This document shows positions 18,414 to 26,921 of a DNA stretch of 64,000 bases, piece by piece. Made by a program: the position numbers and the translations under genes. The DNA is taken from contig JADJII010000003.1 in NCBI GenBank assembly GCA_016707075.1, forward strand, positions 1 to 64,000, given 5' to 3'. The notes under the pieces were generated by a model, which worked only from the letters and a program-made list of their open reading frames with translations, searched no databases and was not told where the DNA came from. The first letter of the stretch is position 1. Each line of letters opens with the position of its first letter. Source of the DNA: Egaibacter danicus (lineage in GTDB: Bacteria; Pseudomonadota; Gammaproteobacteria; Burkholderiales; Burkholderiaceae_C).

Positions 18414-19343
18414 GGCGGCTTCCAGGGCTGCGCGGTTACGGGTGCGCTCGGTGAGCAGCATGGTGAGGCCCGCGCCCACCAGCAGCGCAATGCCGGCCCA
18501 GGCCAGGGTGTTGGGCACCTCGCGCCACACCAGGTAGCCAATCACCAGCGCGAACAGCAGGCCGCTGTAGCGAAAAGGGGCAATCACGCTCATCTCGCCA
18601 GCGCACATGGCATTGATGAGCAGGTAGTAGCCCGCACCCAGAAACACGGCGGCGACCGCCAGCAGCGCCAGGTGCGATGCCTCCACAGGCTTCCAGCCCT
18701 GGGGGATGGACAGCAGGCCCGACAGCAGGGTGACGGCCAGTGCGGTGGACACGGTGATGAGCACCGAGGGCACGCTGGTGGGGATGGTGCGGGTGAGGGT
18801 GTCGCGCACGGCATGCAGAAAGGTGCCCAGCACGCACAGCAGGGCCCAGGCGTTAAAACCTTCGGCCCTGGGCTGCACGACCAGCAAGACGCCGGCAAAC
18901 CCGACGCTGATGATGAGCCAGCGCGCAGCGCCCACGCGCTCGCCCAGCGTCAGCATGGCCATCAGCGTGATGAAGAGCGGTGTAGCTAGATTGATGGCGG
19001 TGGCGTTGCCCAATGGCAGATGAAACAACGCGGTGAGGTACACCATGGTGGCCACGGCGTCAAAGGCCGCGCGCAACAGCACAGGGCGTATCAGCAACTG
19101 GCGCAGGTGGCCGTTGGGCCCGTTGATGAACCCCATGTGTCTTGCCACAGCCAGCAGGAACACGCTGGCAAACACCCCGCGGATGAAGATGAGCTGTGCG
19201 CTGGGCAGTGACTGGCTCACAAACTTCACGATCGCGTCGTTGGACACAAAGAAGCCCATGGCGATGGTCATGGAGGCGATGCCGCGGCGGTTGGCGGCGC
19301 TCAGGGCCAGGTGGCGCTGGGCTGGAGAAAGAGAGACAGGCAT
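18405..19343 (-). CDS. EamA/DMT-family transporter
   Basis: Inner-membrane protein of 312 residues with about ten hydrophobic helices in two EamA repeats. Recognisable segments are FIRGVFASVFLLAVARHMGF, LPLGNATAINLATPLFITL in repeat 1, and GEMSVIAPFRYSGLLFALVIGYLVWREVP in repeat 2. Drug/metabolite transporters export amino acids, nucleosides or other metabolites; no substrate is indicated. It is transcribed in the same direction as the LysR-type gene but separated from it by 36 nt. Confidence 0.88.
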   Translation of the reverse strand: MPVSLSPAQRHLALSAANRRGIASMTIAMGFFVSNDAIVKFVSQSLPSAQLIFIRGVFASVFLLAVARHMGFINGPNGHLRQLLIRPVLLRAAFDAVATMVYLTALFHLPLGNATAINLATPLFITLMAMLTLGERVGAARWLIISVGFAGVLLVVQPRAEGFNAWALLCVLGTFLHAVRDTLTRTIPTSVPSVLITVSTALAVTLLSGLLSIPQGWKPVEASHLALLAVAAVFLGAGYYLLINAMCAGEMSVIAPFRYSGLLFALVIGYLVWREVPNTLAWAGIALLVGAGLTMLLTERTRNRAALEAASD

Positions 19344-19379
19344 GTAGCTTGATCTTAAGCGCCGGGCCTTTTACCCCGC

Positions 19380-20297
19380 TCAGGTCAGGGCATCGTGGGC
19401 CAGCGCGGGCGCCACCACAGCTTCCAGTTGTGCGCGCAGCCAGCGGTGTGCCGGGTCCTGCTGGTAGCGGGCATGCCAGATCAGGTACATCAGCACGGCA
19501 GGGCAGGCCACTGGCGGCGGGCAACTGGCCAGCCCTTGCAGGGTGTGGCGCAGCAGCAGGCCCGGCGCGGTGGCCAGTAAGGGCGTGCCGCGCACAAAGG
19601 CGGGCAGGGCGCTGAAGTGCGGCACCATCACGGTGAAGCGGCGGTGCACCCCGCGTGCGGCCAGGTGCTGGTCCAGGTCCAGGCTGCGGCGCGGCTCGTA
19701 CAACACGGTGGCGTGGTCGGCGGCCAGGTACTCGGCTTCGCTTTGCGGCGCAGGGCGCACGGACGCATCGTAAAACACACGGTACTCGTCTTCAAACAGG
19801 CGTTTTTGCACGATGTCGGTCCCGTCGGGCGGGCGCGGGCTGATGACCAGCTGGCAGGCATCGTCGCGCAGCATGTCCAGCCTCGGCACGGCGGAGGGGA
19901 TGATGCGCAGCGCCACGCCGGGCGCAGCCGCGCGCAGGCGTGCGGCCAGCGCGGGCAGCAGCAGGTCGCGCTGAAAGTCATTGGCGGCAATGGTGACGGT
20001 GGTGCGCCAGCGCGTGGGGTCAAAGTCGCCGCTGTGGGCAAAGTGCTGCAGCCGGCGCAGCAGCTCGCGGGCCTGGGCGGCCAGTTCTTCCGCGCGGGCC
20101 GTGGCCACAATGCCCCGCCCGCTTTTGACAAACAGCGGGTCGCCCGTGATGGCACGCAGCTTGTCCAGCAGGTGACTCACGGCGGACTGGGTCACGCCCA
20201 GACGCTGGGCGGCGCCGGTGATGCTGGCGCACTCGACCACGGCCACCAGCAGCTGCAGCAGGTGGGCGTCGAGGTCTGACCAATCGAATTTGCTCAT
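19380..20297 (-). CDS. LysR-family transcriptional regulator, divergent from ligAB2
   Basis: Protein of 305 residues with an N-terminal winged helix (LDAHLLQLLVAVVECASITGAAQRLGVTQSAVSHLLDKLR) and a LysR substrate domain. The ATG at 20297 is chosen; the longer reading needs a TTG start at 20333. It is divergent from a second protocatechuate-dioxygenase-like pair, with a T-N11-A-type inverted repeat between them, so it probably controls ligA2-ligB2 in response to an aromatic or alicyclic acid. That control is inferred from the divergent arrangement. Confidence 0.85.
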   Translation of the reverse strand: MSKFDWSDLDAHLLQLLVAVVECASITGAAQRLGVTQSAVSHLLDKLRAITGDPLFVKSGRGIVATARAEELAAQARELLRRLQHFAHSGDFDPTRWRTTVTIAANDFQRDLLLPALAARLRAAAPGVALRIIPSAVPRLDMLRDDACQLVISPRPPDGTDIVQKRLFEDEYRVFYDASVRPAPQSEAEYLAADHATVLYEPRRSLDLDQHLAARGVHRRFTVMVPHFSALPAFVRGTPLLATAPGLLLRHTLQGLASCPPPVACPAVLMYLIWHARYQQDPAHRWLRAQLEAVVAPALAHDALT

Positions 20298-20341
20298 GTG
20301 TTGCATCTTGATTGATGTATTTATCTTTCGCAATGGAAACC

Positions 20342-20362
20342 CAATACTCCGGTTTGATATTG
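20342..20362 (+). promoter_or_regulatory. Possible LysR binding site
   Basis: Inverted repeat CAATA-N11-TATTG in the intergenic space between the LysR gene and ligA2. The spacing fits the T-N11-A pattern of LysR-type boxes. The arms are short, so this is only a candidate. Confidence 0.4.
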
Positions 20363-20383
20363 CTCAACAACAGGAGATAAAAA

Positions 20384-20737
20384 GTGGCTTCAACCTCTAC
20401 TGCAATCAAGATTCCCGGCACCACGCCGTTTGACGGCGAGCAGGCCAAAAAGGGCTATGCGCTGAACAAGATGTGCTTTTCGTTCAACACGGCCGAGAAC
20501 CGCGCCGCGTTCAAACAGGATGAAGAGGCCTACATGAAAAAGTACAACCTGACCGAGCCGCAGGCCGCCGCCATCCGTGCGCGCAACGTGCTGCAGCTCA
20601 TTGCCGCAGGCGGCAACGCGTATTACCTGGCCAAGTTCGCCGGCATCTTCGGTCTGGACATGCAGGACATCGGTGCCCAGCAAACGGGCATGACCAAAGA
20701 CCAGTTCAAGGCCAAGCTCGTGGCTGCGGGCAAATAA
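20384..20737 (+). CDS. Extradiol dioxygenase alpha (LigA-type) subunit, second copy
   Basis: Protein of 117 residues, GTG start, with AGGAGA 8 nt upstream. The sequence (PFDGEQAKKGYALNKMCFS; YNLTEPQAAAIRARNVLQLIAAGGNAYYLAKFAGIFGLDMQDIG) is a complete LigA domain. It forms the lid subunit of a class III extradiol dioxygenase with the LigB-type protein encoded 24 nt downstream. It lacks the long hydrophilic tail seen on the pmdA fragment at the left edge, so this is a different paralogue. The substrate could be protocatechuate, gallate or a related catechol acid. Confidence 0.88.
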   Translation: MASTSTAIKIPGTTPFDGEQAKKGYALNKMCFSFNTAENRAAFKQDEEAYMKKYNLTEPQAAAIRARNVLQLIAAGGNAYYLAKFAGIFGLDMQDIGAQQTGMTKDQFKAKLVAAGK

Positions 20738-20761
20738 CAAAACAACTTCAGGAGAAAAAAC

Positions 20762-21610
20762 ATGGCAAAACTCATCGGCGGCATCGGCACGTCTCACATA
20801 CCCGCCATCGGCGGCGCTATCCACAAGGGACTGCAGCAAGAGCCCTACTGGAAACCTTTTTTTGATGGCTACCCGCCCGTGCGCGACTGGCTGGCCAAAA
20901 CCAAACCCGACGTGCTGGTGATCTTTTACAACGACCACGGCCTGAACTTCTTTCTGGACAAGATGCCTACCTTCGCCGTCGGCGCAGCGCAGCAATATGT
21001 CAATTCCGATGAAGGCTGGGGCATTCCGTCGCTGGAGCCGCTTCGGGGTGATCTGGATCTGTCGTGGCACATCATCAATACGCTGGTGGAGAAAGAGTTT
21101 GACGTGGTGACCTGCCAGGAAATGCTGGTGGACCATGCCTGTTCGCTGCCGCTGAAATTGTTTTACCCTGAGGGCAACTACCCGGTGACGGTGGTGCCGG
21201 TGTGCATCAACACCGTGCAGTTCCCGCTGCCGTCTGCCAAGCGGGTTTACGCCATGGGCAAGGCGGTGGGTGAGGCCATCAAGTCATGGGACAGCAGCAA
21301 GAAGGTGGCCGTGGTGGCATCCGGCGGCCTGTCGCATCAGCTCGATGGTGAGCGGGCAGGTTTCATCAACAAGGCGTTTGACCTGCAGTTCATGGACAGC
21401 CTGCTGACCAACCCCGAGTGGGCCACGCAGTTCAGCGTGCTGGAGCTGGTGGAAAAAACCGGCACCCAGGGCATTGAGCTGTTGATGTGGCTCGCCATGC
21501 GCGCCGCCCTCACCGCGGGCGATGGATCAAGCGTGCGCAAGGTGCACAGCAATTACTACATCCCGATTTCCAACACCGCAACCGGATTGCTGGCGCTGGA
21601 AACGGTTTAG
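20762..21610 (+). CDS. Extradiol dioxygenase beta (LigB-type) subunit, second copy
   Basis: Catalytic subunit of 282 residues. All catalytic positions are retained: His12 (TSHIPAIG), His59 (YNDHG), His125 (LVDHA), His192 (GGLSHQL) and Glu239 (QGIELLMW). It is clearly related to PmdB at 151-1005 but differs through much of the middle region, so the ring substrate may differ. The ATG follows AGGAGA. The stop overlaps the convergent flavoprotein gene by 4 nt. Being grouped with alicyclic-acid-type oxidoreductases rather than with pmdC suggests it receives a catechol made by those enzymes. Confidence 0.9.
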   Translation: MAKLIGGIGTSHIPAIGGAIHKGLQQEPYWKPFFDGYPPVRDWLAKTKPDVLVIFYNDHGLNFFLDKMPTFAVGAAQQYVNSDEGWGIPSLEPLRGDLDLSWHIINTLVEKEFDVVTCQEMLVDHACSLPLKLFYPEGNYPVTVVPVCINTVQFPLPSAKRVYAMGKAVGEAIKSWDSSKKVAVVASGGLSHQLDGERAGFINKAFDLQFMDSLLTNPEWATQFSVLELVEKTGTQGIELLMWLAMRAALTAGDGSSVRKVHSNYYIPISNTATGLLALETV

Positions 21611-23349
21611 GTGTGATTGGCGGCTGCAGCGTGCTGCACCGCCAGATACGCAAACACCAGGCCAGGCCCGATGGTGATGCCCGGCGCGGTGTAAACGCCG
21701 CCCATGATGGAATGCATGTCGTTGCCCACGGCGTACAGGCCGGTGATGGGCTGCTCGTTGTCGCCCAGTACCTGGGCGTGGCCGTTGGTGGCCAGGCCGG
21801 TGCTGGCGCCAATGTCGCCGGGGTACAGGCGCACGGCGTAGTAGGGCGCTTGTGTCAGCGCGCCGAGGTTGGGGTTCTTGCCGGGCGAGGTGGGGTCGCC
21901 GATGTTTTGCTGGTAGGCGGTCACGCCGCGCTGGAAGTCGGGGTCCACACCTGTTTGGGCGTAGATATTGATCTTGCCGACGCTGGCTTTCAGGCCGGCG
22001 GCGTTGATGCCTAATTTGCTGGCCAGTTCATCCAGTGTTTTACCCTCGGTGAGGTAACCATCGGCCAGGAAGGGTGCGAGACCTCTTCCTCCCGGCTTGG
22101 CACCGGGGCGTACCATGCCCAGGCCGTATTTGCGCAGCGCTTCGGCGTCGCAAATCAGGTAGGCCGGAACGGAGGGAGCGCGCTGGTTGGCCTGCTGCAT
22201 GGCCAGAGCAAACAGGTGGTACGAGGTGCTTTCGTTCACGAAACGTTCACCGGCCTGGTTCACCGTCAGCATGCCGGGCTTGGCACGGTCCATCACGAAA
22301 TGGGGGAACGCAGCTGTGCTGCCGTCCGCACGTTTGCGTAGCGACACGGGGGCCCAGAACGCGTGGGTGATGTCAGCCTTGCCGTAGTGCGCACCAATCT
22401 GGCGGGCGACGTCGTGCGCCTCGCCGGTATGGCCTGGTGCGGCCGGGCACCACAGCGAATCAATACCCGGCAGCAGGGTCTGGCGCAGGGCTGGGTGCCG
22501 GTTGAAACCGCCGCTGGCGAGGATGACGCCGTTGGTGACCTGCACGGTGCGCAGCTGCCCGTTGTGCTGCAAGGTGATGGATTCCACCGCGTTGTGGTTG
22601 CGCTTGATGCCTTCGATGGACGTGTTCAGCGCAAGCGACACGTTGCTGTGTTTTGACAGCGAATACAGCAGGCGCGCGACCAGTGCATTGCCCATCACCA
22701 GACGGGTTCCGCGCGCATGACCCAGCCGGTCTGACGCGTGGCGCAGCACGATCTTCACCGAGTGCTTCAGCGAGGCGAAAGACTTCGTCATGCCCAGCAG
22801 GTGGTTGATGTCGGTGCGGTCCACCATCATGCCGCCCAGCACGGTGAACTCGGGGATGGGCGGGCGGATCAGCTTGAACAGGTCTCCCAGCAGACGGCCG
22901 TCGAACGGCAACGGTTCGAGCGCGCGGCCGTTCAACGTGGAGCCGGCCAGATCGGAGATGTAGTCCGGGTGTTTGGCGTAGGGGCGAAATTGCACGTCCG
23001 ATTTCGATTCGATGTGCTGGATGGCTCGCCCCCCGGCCTCCAGAAACGCCTGGCGCAGCGATGCGGGTGTGCGCTCGCCGATGGCGTTGGTCAGGTAGCG
23101 GGCAGCATCGGCCAGCGTGTCGGTGGGGTTCACGGCTGCGGCGTGATGGGTGCCCGGCACCCAGGTGGTGCCTGCCGACAGCGCGGTGGTGCCACCGACG
23201 TATGGGGTGCGCTCCACCACGAGCACGCTTTTGCCTGCCAGTGCGGCAAACAGGGCAGCGGCGAGGCCTGCACCACCGGCGCCGATGACGACGAAGTCGT
23301 AGGCGGAATTTCCAGACGTGGCGTCAGGTAATGTATCAAGGACTTTCAT
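21607..23349 (-). CDS. FAD-dependent 3-ketosteroid-dehydrogenase-like desaturase (flavoprotein 1)
   Basis: Flavoprotein of 580 residues in the fumarate reductase/KstD superfamily. The FAD-binding GAGGAGLAAALFA is near residue 23, followed by the KstD-like GGTTALSAGTTWVPG. The C-terminal GLYAVGNDMHSIMGG then VYTAPGITIGPG is also present. Tyr553 and Gly557 correspond by pattern to the Tyr/Gly pair that activates the keto group in KstD. An FAD enzyme introducing a double bond next to a ring ketone is therefore likely. It is transcribed 1 nt behind the AroE-like gene. The substrate is probably an alicyclic keto acid rather than a steroid; this is inference from neighbours. Confidence 0.82.
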   Translation of the reverse strand: MKVLDTLPDATSGNSAYDFVVIGAGGAGLAAALFAALAGKSVLVVERTPYVGGTTALSAGTTWVPGTHHAAAVNPTDTLADAARYLTNAIGERTPASLRQAFLEAGGRAIQHIESKSDVQFRPYAKHPDYISDLAGSTLNGRALEPLPFDGRLLGDLFKLIRPPIPEFTVLGGMMVDRTDINHLLGMTKSFASLKHSVKIVLRHASDRLGHARGTRLVMGNALVARLLYSLSKHSNVSLALNTSIEGIKRNHNAVESITLQHNGQLRTVQVTNGVILASGGFNRHPALRQTLLPGIDSLWCPAAPGHTGEAHDVARQIGAHYGKADITHAFWAPVSLRKRADGSTAAFPHFVMDRAKPGMLTVNQAGERFVNESTSYHLFALAMQQANQRAPSVPAYLICDAEALRKYGLGMVRPGAKPGGRGLAPFLADGYLTEGKTLDELASKLGINAAGLKASVGKINIYAQTGVDPDFQRGVTAYQQNIGDPTSPGKNPNLGALTQAPYYAVRLYPGDIGASTGLATNGHAQVLGDNEQPITGLYAVGNDMHSIMGGVYTAPGITIGPGLVFAYLAVQHAAAANHT

Positions 23350-23350
23350 C

Positions 23351-24145
23351 TCAGGCCTGCAGCAGAAAGTCCACCATCAGGTCGCGCACGCGACCAAACA
23401 TGTGCGCGCCGGTCATGGTGGCGCAACCTTTGGTGCGCGCCGCTGCAATGAGTGGTGTGATGGCGGGCGCCGTGATGACGCAGCCCACGAACATGTTGGG
23501 TGACAGCTTGCTCACATCCAGCGGATAGGGGTCGGTCTCTTTCATGCCCACGGGCGTGGCGTTGAGCACGATGTCAAAGCCTGTGGGGTCGGGGCTACCG
23601 TGTGTCACCTGTGCCTTGTTCAGGCTGGCCAGGCGGTCCACCAGCGTGTTGCGGCGCTTTACGTCTTCATCATGAATGGCGAGTTGGCTGACGCCGGCCA
23701 TCACCAGCGCATGGGCAATGGCCGAACCGGCACCGCCGGCGCCGACCAGCAGGGCCTTTTTGCCTTCGGGCTGGCAAGCGTTGTCGCGCATGGCCTGCAC
23801 GAAGCCCAAACCGTCGAACATGTCACCGTGCCACGTGCCGTTGGCATTGCGGCGCATGGTGTTGACGGTGTGCAGGAACGTAGCGCTGTCAGATGCGGTG
23901 GCGCACAGGTCAAAACAGGCGAACTTGTGCGGCACGGTGACGATGATGCCGTCCACGTTTTTTGCCAGCGACACGCCCGCCAGCCAGGCGGCCAGATCAC
24001 TTGGTGCCACGTGGGCGGGCATGACCATGGCATTGTGCCCCCGCCCCTGATAAGCCTCGGTGACGCCTGCGGGAGATTTGACCTGGGCGATGGGGTCGCC
24101 GACGATGAAGTGGACGCGTGTTGCGCCGTTGAGTGTGTCTTGCAT
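23351..24145 (-). CDS. Shikimate-dehydrogenase-like oxidoreductase with altered substrate pocket
   Basis: AroE/YdiB-family protein of 264 residues. Catalytic Lys74 (VTVPHK), Asn95 (TVNT) and Asp111 (DMFDG) are kept, as are the nucleotide-binding GAGGAGSA and the NATPVGM motif. The usual N-terminal shikimate carboxylate motif HSxS reads Q21-V-K-S24, and the C-terminal Gln that contacts substrate is missing (HMFGRVRDLM). It is thus an NAD(P)-dependent dehydrogenase of a shikimate- or quinate-like compound, probably catabolic rather than biosynthetic. It is divergent from the IclR gene and co-transcribed with flavoprotein 1. Confidence 0.82.
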   Translation of the reverse strand: MQDTLNGATRVHFIVGDPIAQVKSPAGVTEAYQGRGHNAMVMPAHVAPSDLAAWLAGVSLAKNVDGIIVTVPHKFACFDLCATASDSATFLHTVNTMRRNANGTWHGDMFDGLGFVQAMRDNACQPEGKKALLVGAGGAGSAIAHALVMAGVSQLAIHDEDVKRRNTLVDRLASLNKAQVTHGSPDPTGFDIVLNATPVGMKETDPYPLDVSKLSPNMFVGCVITAPAITPLIAAARTKGCATMTGAHMFGRVRDLMVDFLLQA

Positions 24146-24200
24146 GGTGATGGGAGCTTTGAGCGGTTTTGGCGGAAATGGAATTGAATTCTACAATAAA

Positions 24201-24235
24201 TGGAACACTATTCTGAAATAGAATATAATTCAGAA
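24201..24235 (+). promoter_or_regulatory. Overlapping divergent promoter and probable IclR operator
   Basis: It contains inverted repeat TTCTGAA-N11-TTCAGAA (24211-24235) and nested TATTCT-N5-AGAATA (24209-24225). A rightward -10 TATAAT at 24224-24229 follows a weak -35 TGGAAC (24201-24206) with a 17-bp spacer. IclR-type regulators usually bind such AT-rich palindromes in the shared promoter region. The region is AT-rich compared with its surroundings. Repeats are seen; binding is inferred. Confidence 0.55.
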
Positions 24236-24280
24236 AACCGAAGTGCCCACGGAGAAATGGGTGACAGATAGGGACACACC

Positions 24281-25108
24281 ATGAGCGGCGTACTGGATAG
24301 AACCTTGGGCATTCTGGAATTGCTGTCCCTGCACGGGCAGGGTGTCGAGCTGGCTACGGTTGCAGATCAGTTGAACATGCCGCGCAGTGCTGCGCACCGG
24401 CTGCTGAACGATCTGGTGCGCTGCGGCTATGTGCGGCAGGTGCGTGATCACGGCGACTACATGCTGACCACCAAGCTCGTGTCGATGGGGTTGTCGTTCC
24501 TGAGCCGAAGCGGCATTGTGGATTTTGCCCAGCCGCTGCTGGACCAATTGGCTGAAGTCTCTGGCGAACTGGTACGCCTGTCGGTGATTGATGGCAACCG
24601 CCTGACCTGGGTTGCACGTGCGCAGGGCGCCTGGCAGGGGCTTCGTTATGACCCGGACATGGGCAGTGATGCGAAGCTGTCGTGCTCGTCGTCCGGTCTG
24701 GCGTGGATGTCGTGCCTGACGGATGAAGAAGCGCTGGCGCTGGTTTCGCAGCAGGGCCTGGGGCAATCCAGCGAGTTTGGCCCCAACGCGCCTTCCAGCC
24801 TGAAGGCGGTGCTCGACGCCGTGCACGAGGCACGCACGCTGGGTTACAGCCTGACGGTGGAGACCTACACGCCGGGCCTGAACGCCATTGGTGCGCCCGT
24901 GCGTCTGAAGGGCCAACCACCCATGGGCATGATCACCATCGCAGGCCCGACGGTGCGATTCACCGAGGAAAAAATGCGGGCGCTGGCGCCCACTCTGCTG
25001 GAGGTGGCTGCGCAAATGGCCGCTGCCAGCGGTGCCTCGCCGTTCTTCAACCAGCGTCTGCCCAAGGTGGGGCGTCAGGTGTTGGCACAGCCTATTTACG
25101 CAGAATGA
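24281..25108 (+). CDS. IclR-family transcriptional regulator
   Basis: Protein of 275 residues with an N-terminal winged helix (VLDRTLGILELLSLHGQGVELATVADQLNMPRSAAHRLLNDL) and a C-terminal IclR effector domain (SLKAVLDAVHEARTLGYSLTVETYTPGLNAIGAPV). It is divergent from the AroE-like/flavoprotein-1 operon, and its stop overlaps the start of flavoprotein 2 as ATGA at 25105-25108, so it heads an operon. IclR members often regulate protocatechuate, quinate or hydroxybenzoate catabolism (PcaU, PobR, QuiR-like), which fits this cluster. Confidence 0.9.
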   Translation: MSGVLDRTLGILELLSLHGQGVELATVADQLNMPRSAAHRLLNDLVRCGYVRQVRDHGDYMLTTKLVSMGLSFLSRSGIVDFAQPLLDQLAEVSGELVRLSVIDGNRLTWVARAQGAWQGLRYDPDMGSDAKLSCSSSGLAWMSCLTDEEALALVSQQGLGQSSEFGPNAPSSLKAVLDAVHEARTLGYSLTVETYTPGLNAIGAPVRLKGQPPMGMITIAGPTVRFTEEKMRALAPTLLEVAAQMAAASGASPFFNQRLPKVGRQVLAQPIYAE

Positions 25109-26835
25109 CCGAAGTTGATCGGCCCTGCGAATCTGTCGACCTCCTGGTCGTGGGCTCTGGCGCGGGTGGCCTGTCCGCGGCGGTAACGGCGGCGCACCTG
25201 GGTCTCAAGGTGTTGGTAGTCGAGAAGGAAACGCAATACGGCGGCACCACGGCCTGGTCTGGTGGCTGGATGTGGGTGCCGCGCAACCCGCTGGCAGTTG
25301 CGGCCGGCATCGTGGAAGACATCACGCAACCGCTGTCTTACCTGAAGCACGAGCTGGGTGCCCGGTATGACGAGGCGCTTGCTTTGGCCTTTTTGAACAA
25401 TGGCCCCAAGATGGTCGGGTTCTTCAAGAGCAAGACTGCGCTGCAATTCATTGACGGCAACGCGATCCCTGACTTTCATGGCCGCACACCGGATGCTTCT
25501 CTGGGGGGCCGTTCCATTTGCGCGTCACCGTTTGATGGTCGCCAGCTCGGTGCCAACATCACGGCCCTGAAGCCCCCATTGCCCGAGGCCACACTGTGGG
25601 GCATGGGCATTGCGTCAGGTGCGGAGCTGCGCCATTTCCTGAACGCCATGCGTAAACCCGCGTCGTTCTGGTACGTGACCAAACAGGTGCTGCGCCACTG
25701 GCGCGACCTGCTGATTCACCGCCGTGGCATGCGGTTGGTCAACGGCAATGCGCTTGTGGCTGGGCTGGCGGCTTCGGCGTTTGCCAAGGGGATAGAGATT
25801 CGCACGAACAGCCCCGCTCGCCGTTTGCTGGTGGAAGAGGGCCGGGTTGTGGGTGCTGTTGTGGGCGGCCCCCATGGCGACATCGAAGTCCGTGCCCGCT
25901 GTGGTGTGGTGCTGGCCTGTGGCGGCTTCCCGCATGACCTCGTTCGTAAAAAGGAGTTGTTACCCCATGCGCCCACGGGCCGGGAGCACTGGTCGGCCGC
26001 CTCGCGTGGCAATACCGGTGACGGTCTTCGTTTGGGTGAGGCAGTCGGTGGCGTCGTCGCGAAGGATCTGGTGCAGGCCGCCGCACTGGCGCCTGTGTCG
26101 CTGGTTCCACGTGCCGATGGATCAATAGCGCATTTCCCGCATTTGATCGAACGTGCCAAACCCGGGTTGATCGCTGTCACGCGTCGCGGGAAACGTTTCA
26201 CCAACGAAGCCGACTCGTACCACGACTTCATGCGCAGTCTGCTGGCTGCGACGCCCGCCGGGGAGCCGGTTGAAGCCTGGCTGGTGTGCGACCACCGCTT
26301 CATTCGCCGGTATGGACTGGGCGCGGTCAAGCCCGCGCCCATGCCCTTGGGCAACCTGCTGGCCAACGGGTATCTGAAGCGGGCCCAGTCCCTTGATGCG
26401 CTCGCCCGTGTTGGCGGAATGGATTCGAAAGCTCTGCAGACGACGGTGCTGCGCTACAACCTGCAGGCGCTCAAGGGTGTGGACGATGATTTCGCCAAAG
26501 GGGAAACCCCTTACAACCGAGTCCAGGGCGATGCATCTTCCGGTCTGCCCAACCCCTGCATGGCGCCGCTTGAACGCGGCCCGTTCTACGCCGTGAAAGT
26601 GGTGGCCGGCAGTCTGGGCACGTTTGCGGGCCTGCGCGTCAACGCCCAAGCGCAAGTGCTGGATGTGCAGGGTCAGCCCATTGCGGGCCTGTACGCCGGG
26701 GGCAACGACATGGCCAGCATGATGGGGGGTAACTATCCGTCAGGTGGCATCACGCTGGGGCCCGCCATGACCTTCGGGTTTATTGCTGCGCACCATGCAG
26801 CGGGTGTTGAGCCACAAAACCATTTTCAAGGCTGA
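25105..26835 (+). CDS. FAD-dependent 3-ketosteroid-dehydrogenase-like desaturase (flavoprotein 2)
   Basis: Flavoprotein of 576 residues, a paralogue of the one at 21607-23349. The FAD motif is GSGAGGLSAAVTAAHLG near residue 17, with GGTTAWSGGWMWVP next. The C-terminal segment is GLYAGGNDMASMMGG then NYPSGGITLGPAMTFGF, with the Tyr544/Gly548 pair. It is translated from overlapping codons after the IclR gene. Two such enzymes around one AroE-like gene suggest sequential desaturations or two related substrates. A fumarate-reductase-type activity is less likely because the C-terminal KstD pattern is kept. Confidence 0.82.
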   Translation: MTEVDRPCESVDLLVVGSGAGGLSAAVTAAHLGLKVLVVEKETQYGGTTAWSGGWMWVPRNPLAVAAGIVEDITQPLSYLKHELGARYDEALALAFLNNGPKMVGFFKSKTALQFIDGNAIPDFHGRTPDASLGGRSICASPFDGRQLGANITALKPPLPEATLWGMGIASGAELRHFLNAMRKPASFWYVTKQVLRHWRDLLIHRRGMRLVNGNALVAGLAASAFAKGIEIRTNSPARRLLVEEGRVVGAVVGGPHGDIEVRARCGVVLACGGFPHDLVRKKELLPHAPTGREHWSAASRGNTGDGLRLGEAVGGVVAKDLVQAAALAPVSLVPRADGSIAHFPHLIERAKPGLIAVTRRGKRFTNEADSYHDFMRSLLAATPAGEPVEAWLVCDHRFIRRYGLGAVKPAPMPLGNLLANGYLKRAQSLDALARVGGMDSKALQTTVLRYNLQALKGVDDDFAKGETPYNRVQGDASSGLPNPCMAPLERGPFYAVKVVAGSLGTFAGLRVNAQAQVLDVQGQPIAGLYAGGNDMASMMGGNYPSGGITLGPAMTFGFIAAHHAAGVEPQNHFQG

Positions 26836-26842
26836 TTTACTC

Positions 26843-26900
26843 ATCAAAAAGGCCTCCAGACCTTATGAAATATGCGTGAGCAGCTCTTATTTTTATAGCA
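26843..26900 (-). repeat. Two-hairpin dispersed repeat, copy 5 (reverse)
   Basis: On the minus strand it reads TGCTATAAAAATAAGAGC, core TGCTCACGCATATTTCATA, then the GC-rich hairpin AAGGTCT-GG-AGGCCTT. It starts 8 nt after the stop of flavoprotein 2 and ends 21 nt before the NIPSNAP start, so it sits inside the operon and would be transcribed. Confidence 0.82.
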
Positions 26901-26921
26901 TTTTACGAAAGACCCTTTGCC

